In this document: in pieces, positions 41,467 through 50,535 of the stretch | Numbering within the stretch: position 1 is the first letter of the stretch | Layout of the letters: each line of letters opens with the position of its first letter | The notes under the pieces: generated by a model | The model's input: only the letters and a program-made list of their open reading frames with translations | What the model was told of the DNA's origin: nothing | Database searches by the model: none | Assembly: GCA_963774935.1 (NCBI GenBank) | Contig: CAVZGO010000007.1 | Location: 558,001-622,000 of the forward strand | Direction of reading: 5' to 3' | Length of the DNA: 64,000 bases | Origin: CAVZGO01 sp963774935 | Lineage (GTDB): Bacteria; Chloroflexota; Anaerolineae; Anaerolineales; UBA4823 | Translations under genes and position numbers: made by a program

Positions 41467-41851
41467 GGGCCCGTAGCTCAGCGGCAGAGCGCGCGGCTTA
41501 GAGCAGTAAATCTAAGTTGAGACGCGGGTTGTGAAGTTCTGCGTGAAAATAGGCCAAGTCACGAGGCATTTGAGCTTCATAACTGTATTGTTATCTTGAT
41601 AAGATGAGCTGCAAAGGGCTGCCAGGAGAGCAATCTGCTGGTATATCCTGCCAAATTCGGGGAATCCTGAACCGTAAGGTGTGGCAATCCCGAGCCAAGC
41701 CTGGGAGTAATCCTGGGAAGGTGTAGAGACTGGATGGCAGGCGCCCCACTGGGGTGAAGGGACAGTCCAGCCCACGAACCCGAAAGGGGCGGCGAAAGCC
41801 GAAGTGGGATGCATAACCGCTTGGTCGCAGGTTCGAATCCTGCCGGGCCCA
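41467..41851 (+). tRNA. tRNA with CAU anticodon, interrupted by group I intron
   Basis: Exon 1 is 41467-41498 and exon 2 is 41812-41851; joined they give a 72-nt cloverleaf. The acceptor stem GGGCCCG pairs with CGGGCCC (41844-41850), the T-loop is TTCGAAT, and the anticodon loop is CTCATAA. The break falls between T33 and the first anticodon base. CAU could mean elongator Met or Ile decoded with lysidine. The stretch CGCTTGGTCGC after the anticodon resembles tRNA-Ile2. It is not initiator-like, because the 1-72 pair is G-C. Confidence 0.9.
41499..41811 (+). ncRNA. Self-splicing group I intron (IC3-like) in tRNA anticodon loop
   Basis: 313 nt. The base before it is U and the last base is G, as expected. 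Candidate P1: exon GGCT (41495-41498) pairs with GGCC (41552-41555), giving a U-G pair at the splice site. Core elements: P region AAATTCGGGGAATCC (from 41653), Q region GGCAATCCCGAGCC (from 41683), P7 formed by GACTG (41728-41732) and CAGTC (41763-41767), P8 CCCC/GGGG, and a P9 region closed by CCCAC/GTGGG with two GAAA tetraloop hairpins. It closely resembles the cyanobacterial tRNA-Leu intron core as I recall it. No homing endonuclease is encoded. Confidence 0.9.
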
Positions 41852-41856
41852 TCGAA

Positions 41857-41901
41857 AAAACACACTATGGTCGTTGCACTGCGACGACCATAGTGTGTTT
41901 T
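41857..41901 (+). terminator. Terminator of the tRNA operon
   Basis: An 18-bp perfect stem (41857-41874 with 41884-41901, 9-nt loop) ending in TTTT on the plus strand, six nt after the tRNA 3' end. Confidence 0.85.
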
Positions 41902-41909
41902 CTTAATTA

Positions 41910-43421
41910 CCTAAATTTCGCCCAAACAAGGGGAAGAGTGCTTCCTCCAAAGTAGGGCTTGCACAAATAATAAAGTGATGGGTATACCTGTAAAAAAGTA
42001 ACCACACTCAATTACAGGAGACCCATCAACATGAACAAGTCTATCATCATCAGCGAAAGTGTAAAAGCCTATTTTTCCAGCCACGCCTCCCTGGCAGCGA
42101 TTGGCAGAAAGGTGAAGAAACTCAAGGTGTTCGAACCGATCGAACAAAAGGTCAAGATTGGTCAAAAGCGGGTCAAATACAGTCCATGCGAGAAACTGCT
42201 GGACGCATTCATTACTCTTTTGTCCGGCGCACAGGGGATGGTGGAAGTCAACAAGCTCCTGAAAGCGGATCTGGGCTTGCAACGAGCATTTGGACGGAGG
42301 GGTTGTGCTGAACAGTCGGTGGTTCAAGATACCCTGGATGCCTGCACGGCAGATAACGTGTTGCAGATGGAACAAGCCATGGAAGAGATCTTTCGCAGAC
42401 ACAGTCAAACCTATCGTCATGATTACCAGTTGAATTGGCAGTTGCTGGATGCAGATATCACCGGTCGTCCGTGTGGCAGGAAGGCTCAATTCGCCAGTAA
42501 AGGTTACTTTGCCAAGCAGCGTAACCGGCGAGGCCGCCAGGAAGCGTACCTGATTGGAACCTGGTATGAAGAAATCGTGGTGGAACGAATATTTGACGGA
42601 AAGACCCAGTTGAACAGAGCCTTGCGACCCCTGATCGAAGCCTGCGAACAAGTCTTGGAAATGGATGAACGCAAACGCCAACGAACAATTGTACGGGTCG
42701 ACTCCGGAGGCGGCAGCGCCGAGGACATCAACTGGATGCTGGAGCGAGGCTACCAAGTGCATGCCAAGGATTATTCTGGTGTGCGCGCCCAGACGCTGGC
42801 AGAGAGTGTCACGGAATGGATCCCTGACCCCTGCTGATCGCGACCGTCAAATGGGATGGGTAACGCTTGAAACAGACTTGTATTGCCGCCCAGTCAAACG
42901 AATTGCCGTGCGCTGCCACAAGAAAAATGGTCACTGGGCATATGGATTGATCATTTCGACCCTCTCCCCGATCGATGTGCTGCTGTTTACCGGCGGCTAT
43001 CAGCAGGAGATCGAAGATCCCAAGGCTGTTCTGCTGGCTTACGTGAATTTCTACGACCAACGAGGCGGTGGTGTGGAAATCGAGATCAAGGAAGACAAAC
43101 AAGGCCTGGGAACCAGCAAACGCAACAAGCGCCGTTTCGAAGCTCAACAGATGTTGACCCAACTCGAAGCCTTGGCCCATAACGTACTGATCTGGGCGCA
43201 GCAGTGGTTGGCGCCCCACTGCCCCAAAATCGCTCATCTGGGACTCAAACGCCTGGTTCGTGATGTATTCCAGATGGATGGCTTCCTGATCTTTGATCAT
43301 GCCACTGATCTCCTCAATGTAATGCTTAATCGGGCTAACCCTTTGGCTAAAGAGCTTTCTATCGGCCTTGCTTCTCTACTCGCCCAGGAGCATGTTGTCA
43401 TTACTTTGGGCGAAACTTAGG
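41910..43421 (+). mobile_element. IS1380-like insertion sequence
   Basis: 1512 bp bounded by 17-bp inverted repeats (41910-41926 and 43405-43421, one mismatch) that begin CCTAA. Similarity continues through TAATTA on both sides (41904-41909 and 43422-43427), a candidate target duplication that is also palindromic. It encodes one DDE transposase whose stop codon lies inside the right repeat. Termini starting CCT and AT-rich target sites fit the IS1380 family. The element lies between the tRNA terminator and the last codon of glgE. Confidence 0.8.
42031..43420 (+). CDS. IS1380-like transposase, one frameshift
   Basis: Two overlapping frames joined near 42830 give about 463 residues. The first frame ends WIPDPC at a CCCC run; removing one C continues ADRDRQMGWV in the second frame. 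Candidate DDE elements: LLDADITGRPCG, VRVDSGGGSAEDINWML and the later YDQRGGGVEIEIKED segment (Y-x2-R pattern before the Glu). The run is C-rich, not an A-type slippery site, so programmed frameshifting is unlikely; the copy is inactive or the base is an error. Confidence 0.85.
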
Positions 43422-43424
43422 TAA

Positions 43425-45411
43425 TTAAAGATAGTAATCGAAATCGTGCTCGGTACGCACCCGCCGCCTGATGACGAAGATATGCGCCGGGACTGTTTGC
43501 GGGTCCAACTCAACGTAGTTGCGCATCCCGTGCCAGATATAGCGCGCCTCGGTCAGAAGGTCGTGTGCCTGGTACGGCTGGCGTGGGTCAAGTCCCAGAT
43601 CCTCCAAAGGAAGGGAAATGAAACCGGATTGTTTGTAATGCGGGTCGAGATTAACCACTACCAGCACCTCATTCGTGCGATCTACATTGCTTTTGGAATA
43701 AGCAATGATCTGCTCGTTATCCACTTCGTGGAAGCGCAGGTTGTGGTTGGCATGGAATGCCGGGTTGGCGTGGCGGATCTGGTTTACTTTACCAATCAAT
43801 TCTCGCAGGCTGTCAGGTCGCTGCGATATCCCAGTTTTTGATCTCGTATTTCTCAGAGTCGAGGTATTCTTCCCTGCCTGGCGCGAGTGGGTGGTTATCG
43901 CATAGCTCAAAGGCCGGACCGTAGATGCCGTAGCTGGGACCTAAGGTGGCTGCCAGGATGAAGCGCGCCATGAACGCCGGGCGCCCGCCGAACTGCAGGT
44001 ATTCGGGCAAGATGTCTGGTGTGTTGGGCCACAGGTTGGGTCCCACGAAATCGCGCACCTGGGTTTGGGTCAGCTCGGTAAGATACTGCGTTAGCTCCCA
44101 TTTGGTGTTGCGCCAGGGGAAGTAGTTGTAGGACTGGGTAAAACCGCGTTTTGCCAGACCGTACAGCGCTTTCGGCCGCGTGAAAGCCTCGGCCAGGAAG
44201 ATGGTCTCCGGGTAGTCGCGCTTGATCTCGCCGATGAGCCATTCCCACATGGGGAACGGCTTGGTATGGGGGTTATCCACGCGGAAGATGCGTACGCCCT
44301 GATCGATCCAAAATTGAAAGATGCTTTTCAGCTCTACCCACAGCTCGCGCCACTGTTCGGTCTCAAAGTCGAAAGGATAAATATCCTGGTATTTCTTTGG
44401 CGGATTCTCGGCATACTGGATCGTTCCATCCGGGCGCTTGCGGAACCACTCAGGGTGCTCAGTGACATATGGATGATCGGGTGCGCACTGGAATGCGATA
44501 TCCAGTGCCAGCTCGATGCCGTACTGTGCGGCGGTTTCCACCAGGTGGCGAAAATCTTCAAGCGTGCCCAGCTCAGGGTGGATAGCTTTGTGCCCTCCCA
44601 ATTCTGAGCCAATCGCCCAGGGGCTGCCAGGGTCATTTGGACCTGCCTCGGTCGTGTTGTTGCGCCCTTTGCGGAAGCTTTGACCGATGGGGTGGATCGG
44701 CGGCAGGTAGAGCACATCGAAACCCATCGCGGCAACATAATCCAGTCGTTTTTCAACATCCTTGAAGGTGCCGTGCTGTCCGGGAACTGACGCGCATGAG
44801 CGTGGAAATAGCTCGTACCAGGCGCCGAACCGGGCGCGCTCGCGGTCGACCACAATCTCCAGTTCTTTATCGTAGGTGGTCACAAACACGCGCTTGCCAT
44901 ACGTGGCCATCAACCTTGTCAGCTCTGGCGAGAGCGCCTGATGAGCGGCATCTTCACCCCCGGCTCGCAGCGCTTTGGCATAAGTATCCAGCCAGGTAGC
45001 GCTCATTTGGGACGCATGCTGGTGGGCGCTTTCAACCATCTCAGCGCCAATCAGCAGGTCAACCGTCACATCCTGCCCGGCTTGCACCCGTTTCGCCAGG
45101 TCGCGTGACCAGGTCTTAAAGTGATCGACCCAGCCCTGCACGGTATATTGGTAGCGCCCAAGTTCCTGGACAATGAAAGAACCGCGCCAGCGGTCGTTGC
45201 CCAGCGCTTGCATAGGCGCTTCGGTCCAATACGAATCGCCCTCCTTGCGGTAGAGCAGGGCACAGCTTAGCGCGTCGTGACCATCGGTCAGAATATCCGC
45301 TTCGACTATGGTTTCTTCACCTGTAATGCGCTTGATCGGAAACCTTCCACCATCAATTTCAGGCGTCACTCCCTCGATGATTACCCGGTTTCTACCTTCT
45401 TCAGGCTGCAT
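43425..45411 (-). CDS. glgE: Maltosyltransferase GlgE, one frameshift
   Basis: About 662 residues after correcting one base near 43825. The N-terminal beta domain is followed by a GH13 barrel (GFDVLYLPPIHPIG, VRIFRVDNPHTKPFP, ETIFLAEAFTRPK). The second frame supplies the end (RPDSLRELIGKVNQIR through PAHIFVIRRR). GlgE (GH13_3) extends alpha-1,4-glucan from maltose-1-phosphate. The glgM-like gene upstream makes that donor. The stop codon lies within the candidate target duplication of the IS element, 4 nt from its end. Confidence 0.9.
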
Positions 45412-45502
45412 AGCATTCCTCCTGATGAGTTTTCGTCAATTAAGGCAAATCACCAGGCTTATAAGCGCCTGGCTTTACCAGCGATATCCCGCCTAACTCG
45501 AC

Positions 45503-46714
45503 CTACAACGAGCGATAGAGATCGAGCGTACGTTGTGCGATGGCTGTCCAGCTAAAATGGTCCTCGACGCGCTTGCGTCCTTTGCTGCCAAATTTCTCTT
45601 GCAAGCTGGCGTCCAGCGCAACACGATTGATTGCAGCAGCCAGTTCCGCTGAGAATTTGGGGGCATCGACGGGATCAAACGTGCCGGGTTTTAGTAGTAA
45701 ATCGACCAGCAAGCCGGTCTCCTCGGGTATAACCACCTCAGGTATACCGCCAATGGCGGATGCTACCACTGCAGTTTCGCAAGCCATCGCTTCCAGGTTG
45801 ATGATACCAAACGGCTCATATACCGATGGGCAGCAAAAGACCGCTGCATGTGAGTAGAACTGGATAACATCCTCGCGCGGCAGCATCTCACGGATCCAAA
45901 TAACGCCAGGGCGATCTGCACTCACTGCATCTACCCCCGCTGCCATCTCGTGGCCGATTTCCGGCGTATCTGGCGCGCCAGCACACAGCACCACCTGGAT
46001 GGCAGGATCAATCTGTGGAATGGCGTTGACCAGATGGATGATGCCTTTCTGGCGCGTGATTCGGCCAACGAACAGCACAAAGGGGCGCTCGGGGTCTACA
46101 CCGCGCTTGACCAGAGCGTCTACCGCAGGATTCATCCGGTACTGCTGCAAGTCGATGCCGTTGTGGATGACGCGAACTTTGGCCGGGTCAACACCCGGGA
46201 AGCACTGCAGCACATCGTTGCGCGTCTCCTGTGAGACGGCGATGATGGCATCCGCTTCCATAATGCCATTGTTCTCGATCCAAGTGCTCAGGTGGTAGGC
46301 GTTGCCAAGCTGCTCAACTTTCCAGGGGCGCAGCGGCTCAAGCGAATGGGTGGTCAAGACGAAAGGAATGCCCCAGAGTTTCTTCGCCAGGAAACCTGCA
46401 AACTGGACATACCAGGTGTGCGAATGCACCACACTGGCATCCAGGTTGTCCTTCGCCATTGCCAGGTTGCGGTACATAGCGTCCAGCGCCCCACCAAAGC
46501 GTGGATCAGTGTTCACCTTCGCCTCGGACCAGGCGCCATACCCCTTGACGCGCAAATCAGGATTTTGCTCATCCTGATCGCCGAAGCAGCGCACCTCAAC
46601 TGGAACAAGCTTGGCGAGCTCGCGGCTCAAGTATTCGACGTGGACGCCTGCGCCTCCATACACATTTGGAGGGTATTCATTTGTAAAAAGTGCAACCTTA
46701 TTAATTTCTGACAT
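45503..46714 (-). CDS. glgM: Maltose-1-phosphate synthase / glycogen synthase, GT4
   Basis: 403 residues from the ATG at 46714, preceded by GGAGGT. It carries the corynebacterial-type GlgA opening FTNEYPPNVYGGAGVHVEYL and the GT4 donor site YEPFGIINLEAMACETAVVA. Actinobacterial orthologues use ADP-glucose and glucose-1-phosphate to make maltose-1-phosphate, the substrate of GlgE. Adjacency to glgE supports that role; glycogen synthase activity is an alternative. Confidence 0.85.
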   Translation of the reverse strand: MSEINKVALFTNEYPPNVYGGAGVHVEYLSRELAKLVPVEVRCFGDQDEQNPDLRVKGYGAWSEAKVNTDPRFGGALDAMYRNLAMAKDNLDASVVHSHTWYVQFAGFLAKKLWGIPFVLTTHSLEPLRPWKVEQLGNAYHLSTWIENNGIMEADAIIAVSQETRNDVLQCFPGVDPAKVRVIHNGIDLQQYRMNPAVDALVKRGVDPERPFVLFVGRITRQKGIIHLVNAIPQIDPAIQVVLCAGAPDTPEIGHEMAAGVDAVSADRPGVIWIREMLPREDVIQFYSHAAVFCCPSVYEPFGIINLEAMACETAVVASAIGGIPEVVIPEETGLLVDLLLKPGTFDPVDAPKFSAELAAAINRVALDASLQEKFGSKGRKRVEDHFSWTAIAQRTLDLYRSL

Positions 46715-46785
46715 CGCCACCTCCTATCTTTTCATTGGAGATAATTTTGTCAATTGCGAAACCAAATAGCGAAGTTATTGTAATC

Positions 46786-46814
46786 AGCGCCGGGTTAGAT
46801 TTATACCCGGCGCT
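46786..46814 (-). terminator. Hairpin after mscL
   Basis: A 10-bp perfect stem (46786-46795 with 46805-46814, 9-nt loop) 15 nt beyond the mscL stop. No U-tract follows on the minus strand, so terminator activity is uncertain. Confidence 0.5.
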
Positions 46815-46829
46815 AAATGTGATGATAAA

Positions 46830-47264
46830 TTATAACTGTGATGTGCAGTTCGGGCAGCGTGTAGCCTTGATCGATATGGTGGATGCGCAATAAGGGCACT
46901 CCTTGGTTACCGGTTCGGCTGGCGCTGGCGCTGGTTCGCGTTTCATTTTGTTGATCAGGCGAATCACCAGGAAGATTGCAAAGGCAACGATCAGGAAATT
47001 AATAACTGCTGAGATGAAAAGGCCATAATTGATGGTGACGGCACCATTTTCCTGCGCCAGTGCGAGAGTTGGATAGCTTACTCCCTTAATTGTCCAGAAC
47101 ATATTGTCAAACTGCAGCCCTCCCAGGAGCAAGCCGATGGGGGGTAATAAAATATCGTTTACAAACGAAGTTACTATTGCTCCAAAGGCAGCGCCGATGA
47201 TGATGCCAATGGCCAAATCGAGCACATTACCACGCATTGCAAACTCTTTGAATTCTTTCAGCAT
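46830..47264 (-). CDS. mscL: Large-conductance mechanosensitive channel with zinc ribbon tail
   Basis: 144 residues, ATG after AGGAGG. The MscL pattern FKEFAMRGNVLDLAIGIIIG covers helix 1, VNDILLPPIGLLLGG the loop and VINFLIVAFAIFLVIRLINK helix 2. The C-terminus adds a cytoplasmic zinc ribbon (CPYCASTISIKATRCPNC), not part of E. coli MscL. The channel releases solutes on hypo-osmotic shock. Confidence 0.95.
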   Translation of the reverse strand: MLKEFKEFAMRGNVLDLAIGIIIGAAFGAIVTSFVNDILLPPIGLLLGGLQFDNMFWTIKGVSYPTLALAQENGAVTINYGLFISAVINFLIVAFAIFLVIRLINKMKREPAPAPAEPVTKECPYCASTISIKATRCPNCTSQL

Positions 47265-47415
47265 ATTTCCTCCTAGCTTAAGATTAGATTAGAAATAAGG
47301 GTGATTATAATTGTTTTCCTTATTGTGAACAAGAAGGCTTTGAGTTTCACAAGACAAATTAAAAGATGAAATTAAAAAATAAATTCCCCCTCGGCCCATG
47401 AGCTAATAGAAAAAT

Positions 47416-48837
47416 TTATGGCTTTTGCGCCGATACCAGCACACCGTAAATCGGTATGCGATCTACTTCTCCATAGGTTTGGCTGCGGCGAACCTGGAGG
47501 TTGGTAAATCCCGCCTGCTTGATTAAATCCAGGTACTCTGCTTCCGGCAGCGCACCGGTGATACATTCCGCCCAGCCATCCATCTGCAGGCGCAGTTCGG
47601 AAGGTACTGCACCGGCGAAGACGATATCGCTGATCTCCAGCCGCCCATTGGGTGCCAGAACCCGATAGGCTTCTTGAAAAACCAGTCCTTTATCCTCACA
47701 CAGGTTGATCACACAGTTCGACAGGATCACGTCTATGCTCGAATCTTCCACTGGCAACGATTCTGCATATCCCTGGCGAAACTCTACCTGATGCAGCCCG
47801 GCTTTTTTCGCTGAGTTTCTGGCGCGCTCCAGCATTGCTGGGGTCATATCCACACCGATCACCCTACCGGTGGCGCCTACCTTGCGGGCAGCCAGGAAGG
47901 CATCCAGACCTGCCCCGCTGCCTATATCCAGCACTACCTCACCTTCTTTAATTCCTGCCATTGCTGTGGGATTGCCGCAGCCGAGGGAAAGCTCGCCTGC
48001 CTCTTGGGGAGCCGCGGCCAGCTCGCTGGGTGAGTATCCTGAGTAGAACTGCACATCTCCTGCCATGATCAAATCCTGGGTAATTGAAGCGGGTGTGCAG
48101 CATTCGCTGCTGGGTTGGGCTGCTGAGCTGCAGCCGCAGGAGCCGATTTCTGCGCGGGCGCTGTAGCCCGCCTGTACCGCCTGGCGCGCCCCGCTCACAC
48201 GTCGCGTCCCGGAAGCGACAAACACGCTTATGCTCGCCTGTAATTCAGCCTCCCGAGCACTATCTGACTGGCTCTCGGTGCAGCAGTTTTGGCCGGTGCA
48301 GTCTACGACAATATTCACCAAACCAGCAGTAGCGAGCCACTCGCGAATCTGCAAGCGCTCAAAGCCTTGCCAGATATCAGCCATTTCCTCCTTCATCCAC
48401 GCGTGAGGATGAGCATCCAGATCCGTGATCACCAACCGGCCCCCAGGTTTCAGGACGCGTACCATCTCACTGACCGCAGCCAGTGGATCGGGGCAATGGT
48501 GAAGGTACATGTTGGCAAAGATCGCATCCAGGCTGGCATCAGGAAACGGCAACGAGAGACCGTCTGCTTCATGGAAGCTCAGGTTTGGGAAGGAAGACAG
48601 GCTGCTCTGCGCCACTTGCAGCATGGCAGCAGAACCATCTACCAGGTGCACATGCTGCACCAGCGGCGCCAAGCCGGCAGCCATGGACCCTGTTCCAGCG
48701 CCAATATCTGCCACGACCATATTCGGATGCAGGTATGCTTTGGAAATTGCTGATTGGCGCATCTGGTCGTTGAAATATCCGGATCTCAATTCATCCCACT
48801 GGGCAGCGACTTGGTCGAAATATTCTTTAGGCTCCAT
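47416..48837 (-). CDS. arsM: Arsenite methyltransferase fused to a second SAM methyltransferase
   Basis: 473 residues. Residues 1-~190 form a class I methyltransferase (motif VADIGAGTGSMAAGL) of the type often linked to ArsR regulators. A short Cys-rich linker (GSCGCSSAAQPSSECC) leads to an ArsM-like domain (about 240-473) with VLDIGSGAGLDAFLAARKVG, SNCVINL and GWAECITGAL; these cysteines fit the As(III)-binding set. ArsM methylates arsenite to volatile or less retained forms. The arsR gene is upstream, and an operator sits just before the AAGGAG ribosome site. Confidence 0.88.
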   Translation of the reverse strand: MEPKEYFDQVAAQWDELRSGYFNDQMRQSAISKAYLHPNMVVADIGAGTGSMAAGLAPLVQHVHLVDGSAAMLQVAQSSLSSFPNLSFHEADGLSLPFPDASLDAIFANMYLHHCPDPLAAVSEMVRVLKPGGRLVITDLDAHPHAWMKEEMADIWQGFERLQIREWLATAGLVNIVVDCTGQNCCTESQSDSAREAELQASISVFVASGTRRVSGARQAVQAGYSARAEIGSCGCSSAAQPSSECCTPASITQDLIMAGDVQFYSGYSPSELAAAPQEAGELSLGCGNPTAMAGIKEGEVVLDIGSGAGLDAFLAARKVGATGRVIGVDMTPAMLERARNSAKKAGLHQVEFRQGYAESLPVEDSSIDVILSNCVINLCEDKGLVFQEAYRVLAPNGRLEISDIVFAGAVPSELRLQMDGWAECITGALPEAEYLDLIKQAGFTNLQVRRSQTYGEVDRIPIYGVLVSAQKP

Positions 48838-48853
48838 ACCGGTTTCTCCTTAT

Positions 48854-48871
48854 CATCGTAAAATTACGATG
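48854..48871 (-). promoter_or_regulatory. ArsR operator before arsM
   Basis: Perfect 8-bp inverted repeat CATCGTAA / TTACGATG with a 2-nt centre, 17 nt before the arsM ATG. It matches the ATCGTA/TACGAT repeat in the arsR promoter. A short GGCCG/CGGCC hairpin (about 48888-48902) lies between the genes. Confidence 0.65.
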
Positions 48872-48963
48872 AGGTGGTGCTAATAAATGGCCGTTTTGCG
48901 GCCTTGTCTATCAGGATCTGGGGGTGGCAAATGGTGATAAAGTTACAACCGCAGGTCACACGA

Positions 48964-49290
48964 TCAGACATTTGAGCAGCAATATGGCAGCCAGCGCTCA
49001 ATTTGCTCCTTCAGCCAGCGTACTCCTTGGCTGTTAATACAGTAGCAGGTGGCTGGGCCTTCGATCTCTCCCTCTATCAATCCCGCTTCGCGCAGCACTT
49101 TAAGATGTTGGCTTACGGTGGATTGGGCCAGCGGAGTCGTTGCAACGATTTCATAGGTCATGCAAACCTGGCGCTCTGCCAGGGTCTGCATGATCTGGAA
49201 TCGAATCGGATTGCCCAGAGCTTTGAGCATCTTGGCCAGGTGCTGCTCTTCTGCTGATAACGATTGTGTAGATCCTGCCAGGAAATCCAT
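48964..49290 (-). CDS. arsR: ArsR-family metalloregulator
   Basis: 108 residues with the ArsR winged helix (KMLKALGNPIRFQIMQTL, then STVSQHLKVLREAGLIEGE). Arsenic-site cysteines are unusual: one in RQVCMTYE and others at CYC and YCC near the C-terminus, rather than the ELCVCDL pair of plasmid ArsR. The ATG follows the -10 by 9 nt and has no ribosome site, pointing to a leaderless message. Confidence 0.9.
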   Translation of the reverse strand: MDFLAGSTQSLSAEEQHLAKMLKALGNPIRFQIMQTLAERQVCMTYEIVATTPLAQSTVSQHLKVLREAGLIEGEIEGPATCYCINSQGVRWLKEQIERWLPYCCSNV

Positions 49291-49292
49291 TT

Positions 49293-49327
49293 CATCGTAA
49301 TTATACGATTTAGATTGAATCTGTCAA
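49293..49327 (-). promoter_or_regulatory. arsR promoter with overlapping operator
   Basis: Minus strand TTGACA (49327-49322), 16-nt spacer, TATAAT (49305-49300). The operator-like repeat ATCGTA-ATTA-TACGAT (49294-49309) covers the -10, so bound ArsR would block RNA polymerase and repress its own gene. Confidence 0.75.
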
Positions 49328-49339
49328 TAGGTATTTTAA

Positions 49340-50461
49340 TTACCGGTAAACCCGGTCTTTCCAGCGAGTACGTTCCCCTCGCCAGTAGCGCAAGGCTGAG
49401 CTCCAGGTCATCCCCAGGTACAGTGCTCCTACCAGGGGTAGACCCAAAGCCCAGGCTGGACTGAGGCCATAATAGAATAAAGTGGGGATGTAGCTGGAAA
49501 TCATTTCTACCAGCGCTAGAGCACTAAGCAAACGAGCGACCTGGTTTGGTATGAATAAACCTGCCACTGGTATCAAAAAAAGCAGCGTCAGACCAATGGT
49601 GCAAAGGAGCAGCACGAGGAGTGAATTACCTAGCTGGGTGTAGGCGCTGCGCGCAATCATATTCCAGATCTCTCCCAGGTTTTCATAAGGTCGGATGCTT
49701 TTAACCTGGCGAGATTGACCGATCCATGTGCGCGCGCCGGTCTGTTTTACGCGTGCTGCCAGGGCGCAATCATCAATGACAGCGTTCCGGATTACAGCCA
49801 AACCACCGATCTCCGCAAACAAGCGTGTTTCCAGTAAAACACACCCACCAGCCGCTGAAGCAAAACGTTTGTTGGCCGAGTTGGCCAGGCCAAATGGGTA
49901 AAGCATCTTGAAAAAGTAAATAAAGGCAGGCATGAGCAGCTTTTCCCAGCCCGATTTCATATTCAGCGATGCCATCACAGAAACAAGGGCATAGCCGTGT
50001 TGGGCCTGGTTGAGCAGCCCCGAAATGACTCCAGGATCAAGCTGGATATCAGCATCGAGCAGCAGTGAATAAGGTGTCCGTACGCACTGGACACCTTGCT
50101 CCAGTGCCCAGAGCTTACCCATCCAACCATCTGGCAGTGGTTGGCCGGGTACGATATGCAGGTTCAGCCCGGCGATCGAGCGTGCCCGGTCAGATGTACC
50201 ATCCGTCGAGCCGTCATCCACCAGAATTACATTCAGCCTCTCGCCTTGCAGCGAGAGTGCTGTAAGGGTTTGGGCTATGACCCTGGCTTCGTTGCGGGCT
50301 GGAATTACCACTGTTACGTGCCCTAGGTCGGGTGTTGGCCCCCCTTTGGGTGGGACTTTCAGGAGAATGTGGTTGCGCCAGGGCTGCCAGGGGAGCAGCA
50401 GGATCGCCAGCCAAACCAGGGCGGATAGGGCTGCCAGGCAAATCAAGATGGTGTTGATCAT
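49340..50461 (-). CDS. HpnB-like glycosyltransferase family 2
   Basis: 373 residues. An N-terminal membrane helix is followed by a GT2 domain (VVIPARNEARVIAQTL, LVDDGSTDGT, LLLDADIQLDPG) and C-terminal membrane helices. GWMGKLWALEQG and NAVIDDCALAARVK fit the hopanoid-associated HpnB family. No hopanoid synthesis genes (shc, hpnC-G) are in the window, so the acceptor lipid is unproven. Convergent transcription is absent: neighbours share the minus strand. Confidence 0.82.
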   Translation of the reverse strand: MINTILICLAALSALVWLAILLLPWQPWRNHILLKVPPKGGPTPDLGHVTVVIPARNEARVIAQTLTALSLQGERLNVILVDDGSTDGTSDRARSIAGLNLHIVPGQPLPDGWMGKLWALEQGVQCVRTPYSLLLDADIQLDPGVISGLLNQAQHGYALVSVMASLNMKSGWEKLLMPAFIYFFKMLYPFGLANSANKRFASAAGGCVLLETRLFAEIGGLAVIRNAVIDDCALAARVKQTGARTWIGQSRQVKSIRPYENLGEIWNMIARSAYTQLGNSLLVLLLCTIGLTLLFLIPVAGLFIPNQVARLLSALALVEMISSYIPTLFYYGLSPAWALGLPLVGALYLGMTWSSALRYWRGERTRWKDRVYR

Positions 50462-50535
50462 CGATGTTCCAATCCCTCAGTATTGTCCACGGATTCTCTG
50501 CAGCCGTTCTACGCCTGTCGATTAAAGCGAAATTC

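Noticed and set aside
41512..41865. Three overlapping minus-strand ORFs of about 90-117 residues
   Set aside because: They lie on the group I intron and the tRNA exons, have no ribosome site and no family-like text.
41911..42762. 283-residue minus-strand ORF
   Set aside because: Fully antisense to the transposase; no domain text and runs into the left inverted repeat.
42820..42840. Programmed frameshifting in the transposase
   Set aside because: The junction is a C run with no A-type slippery heptamer, and other genes in the window show the same kind of isolated indel.
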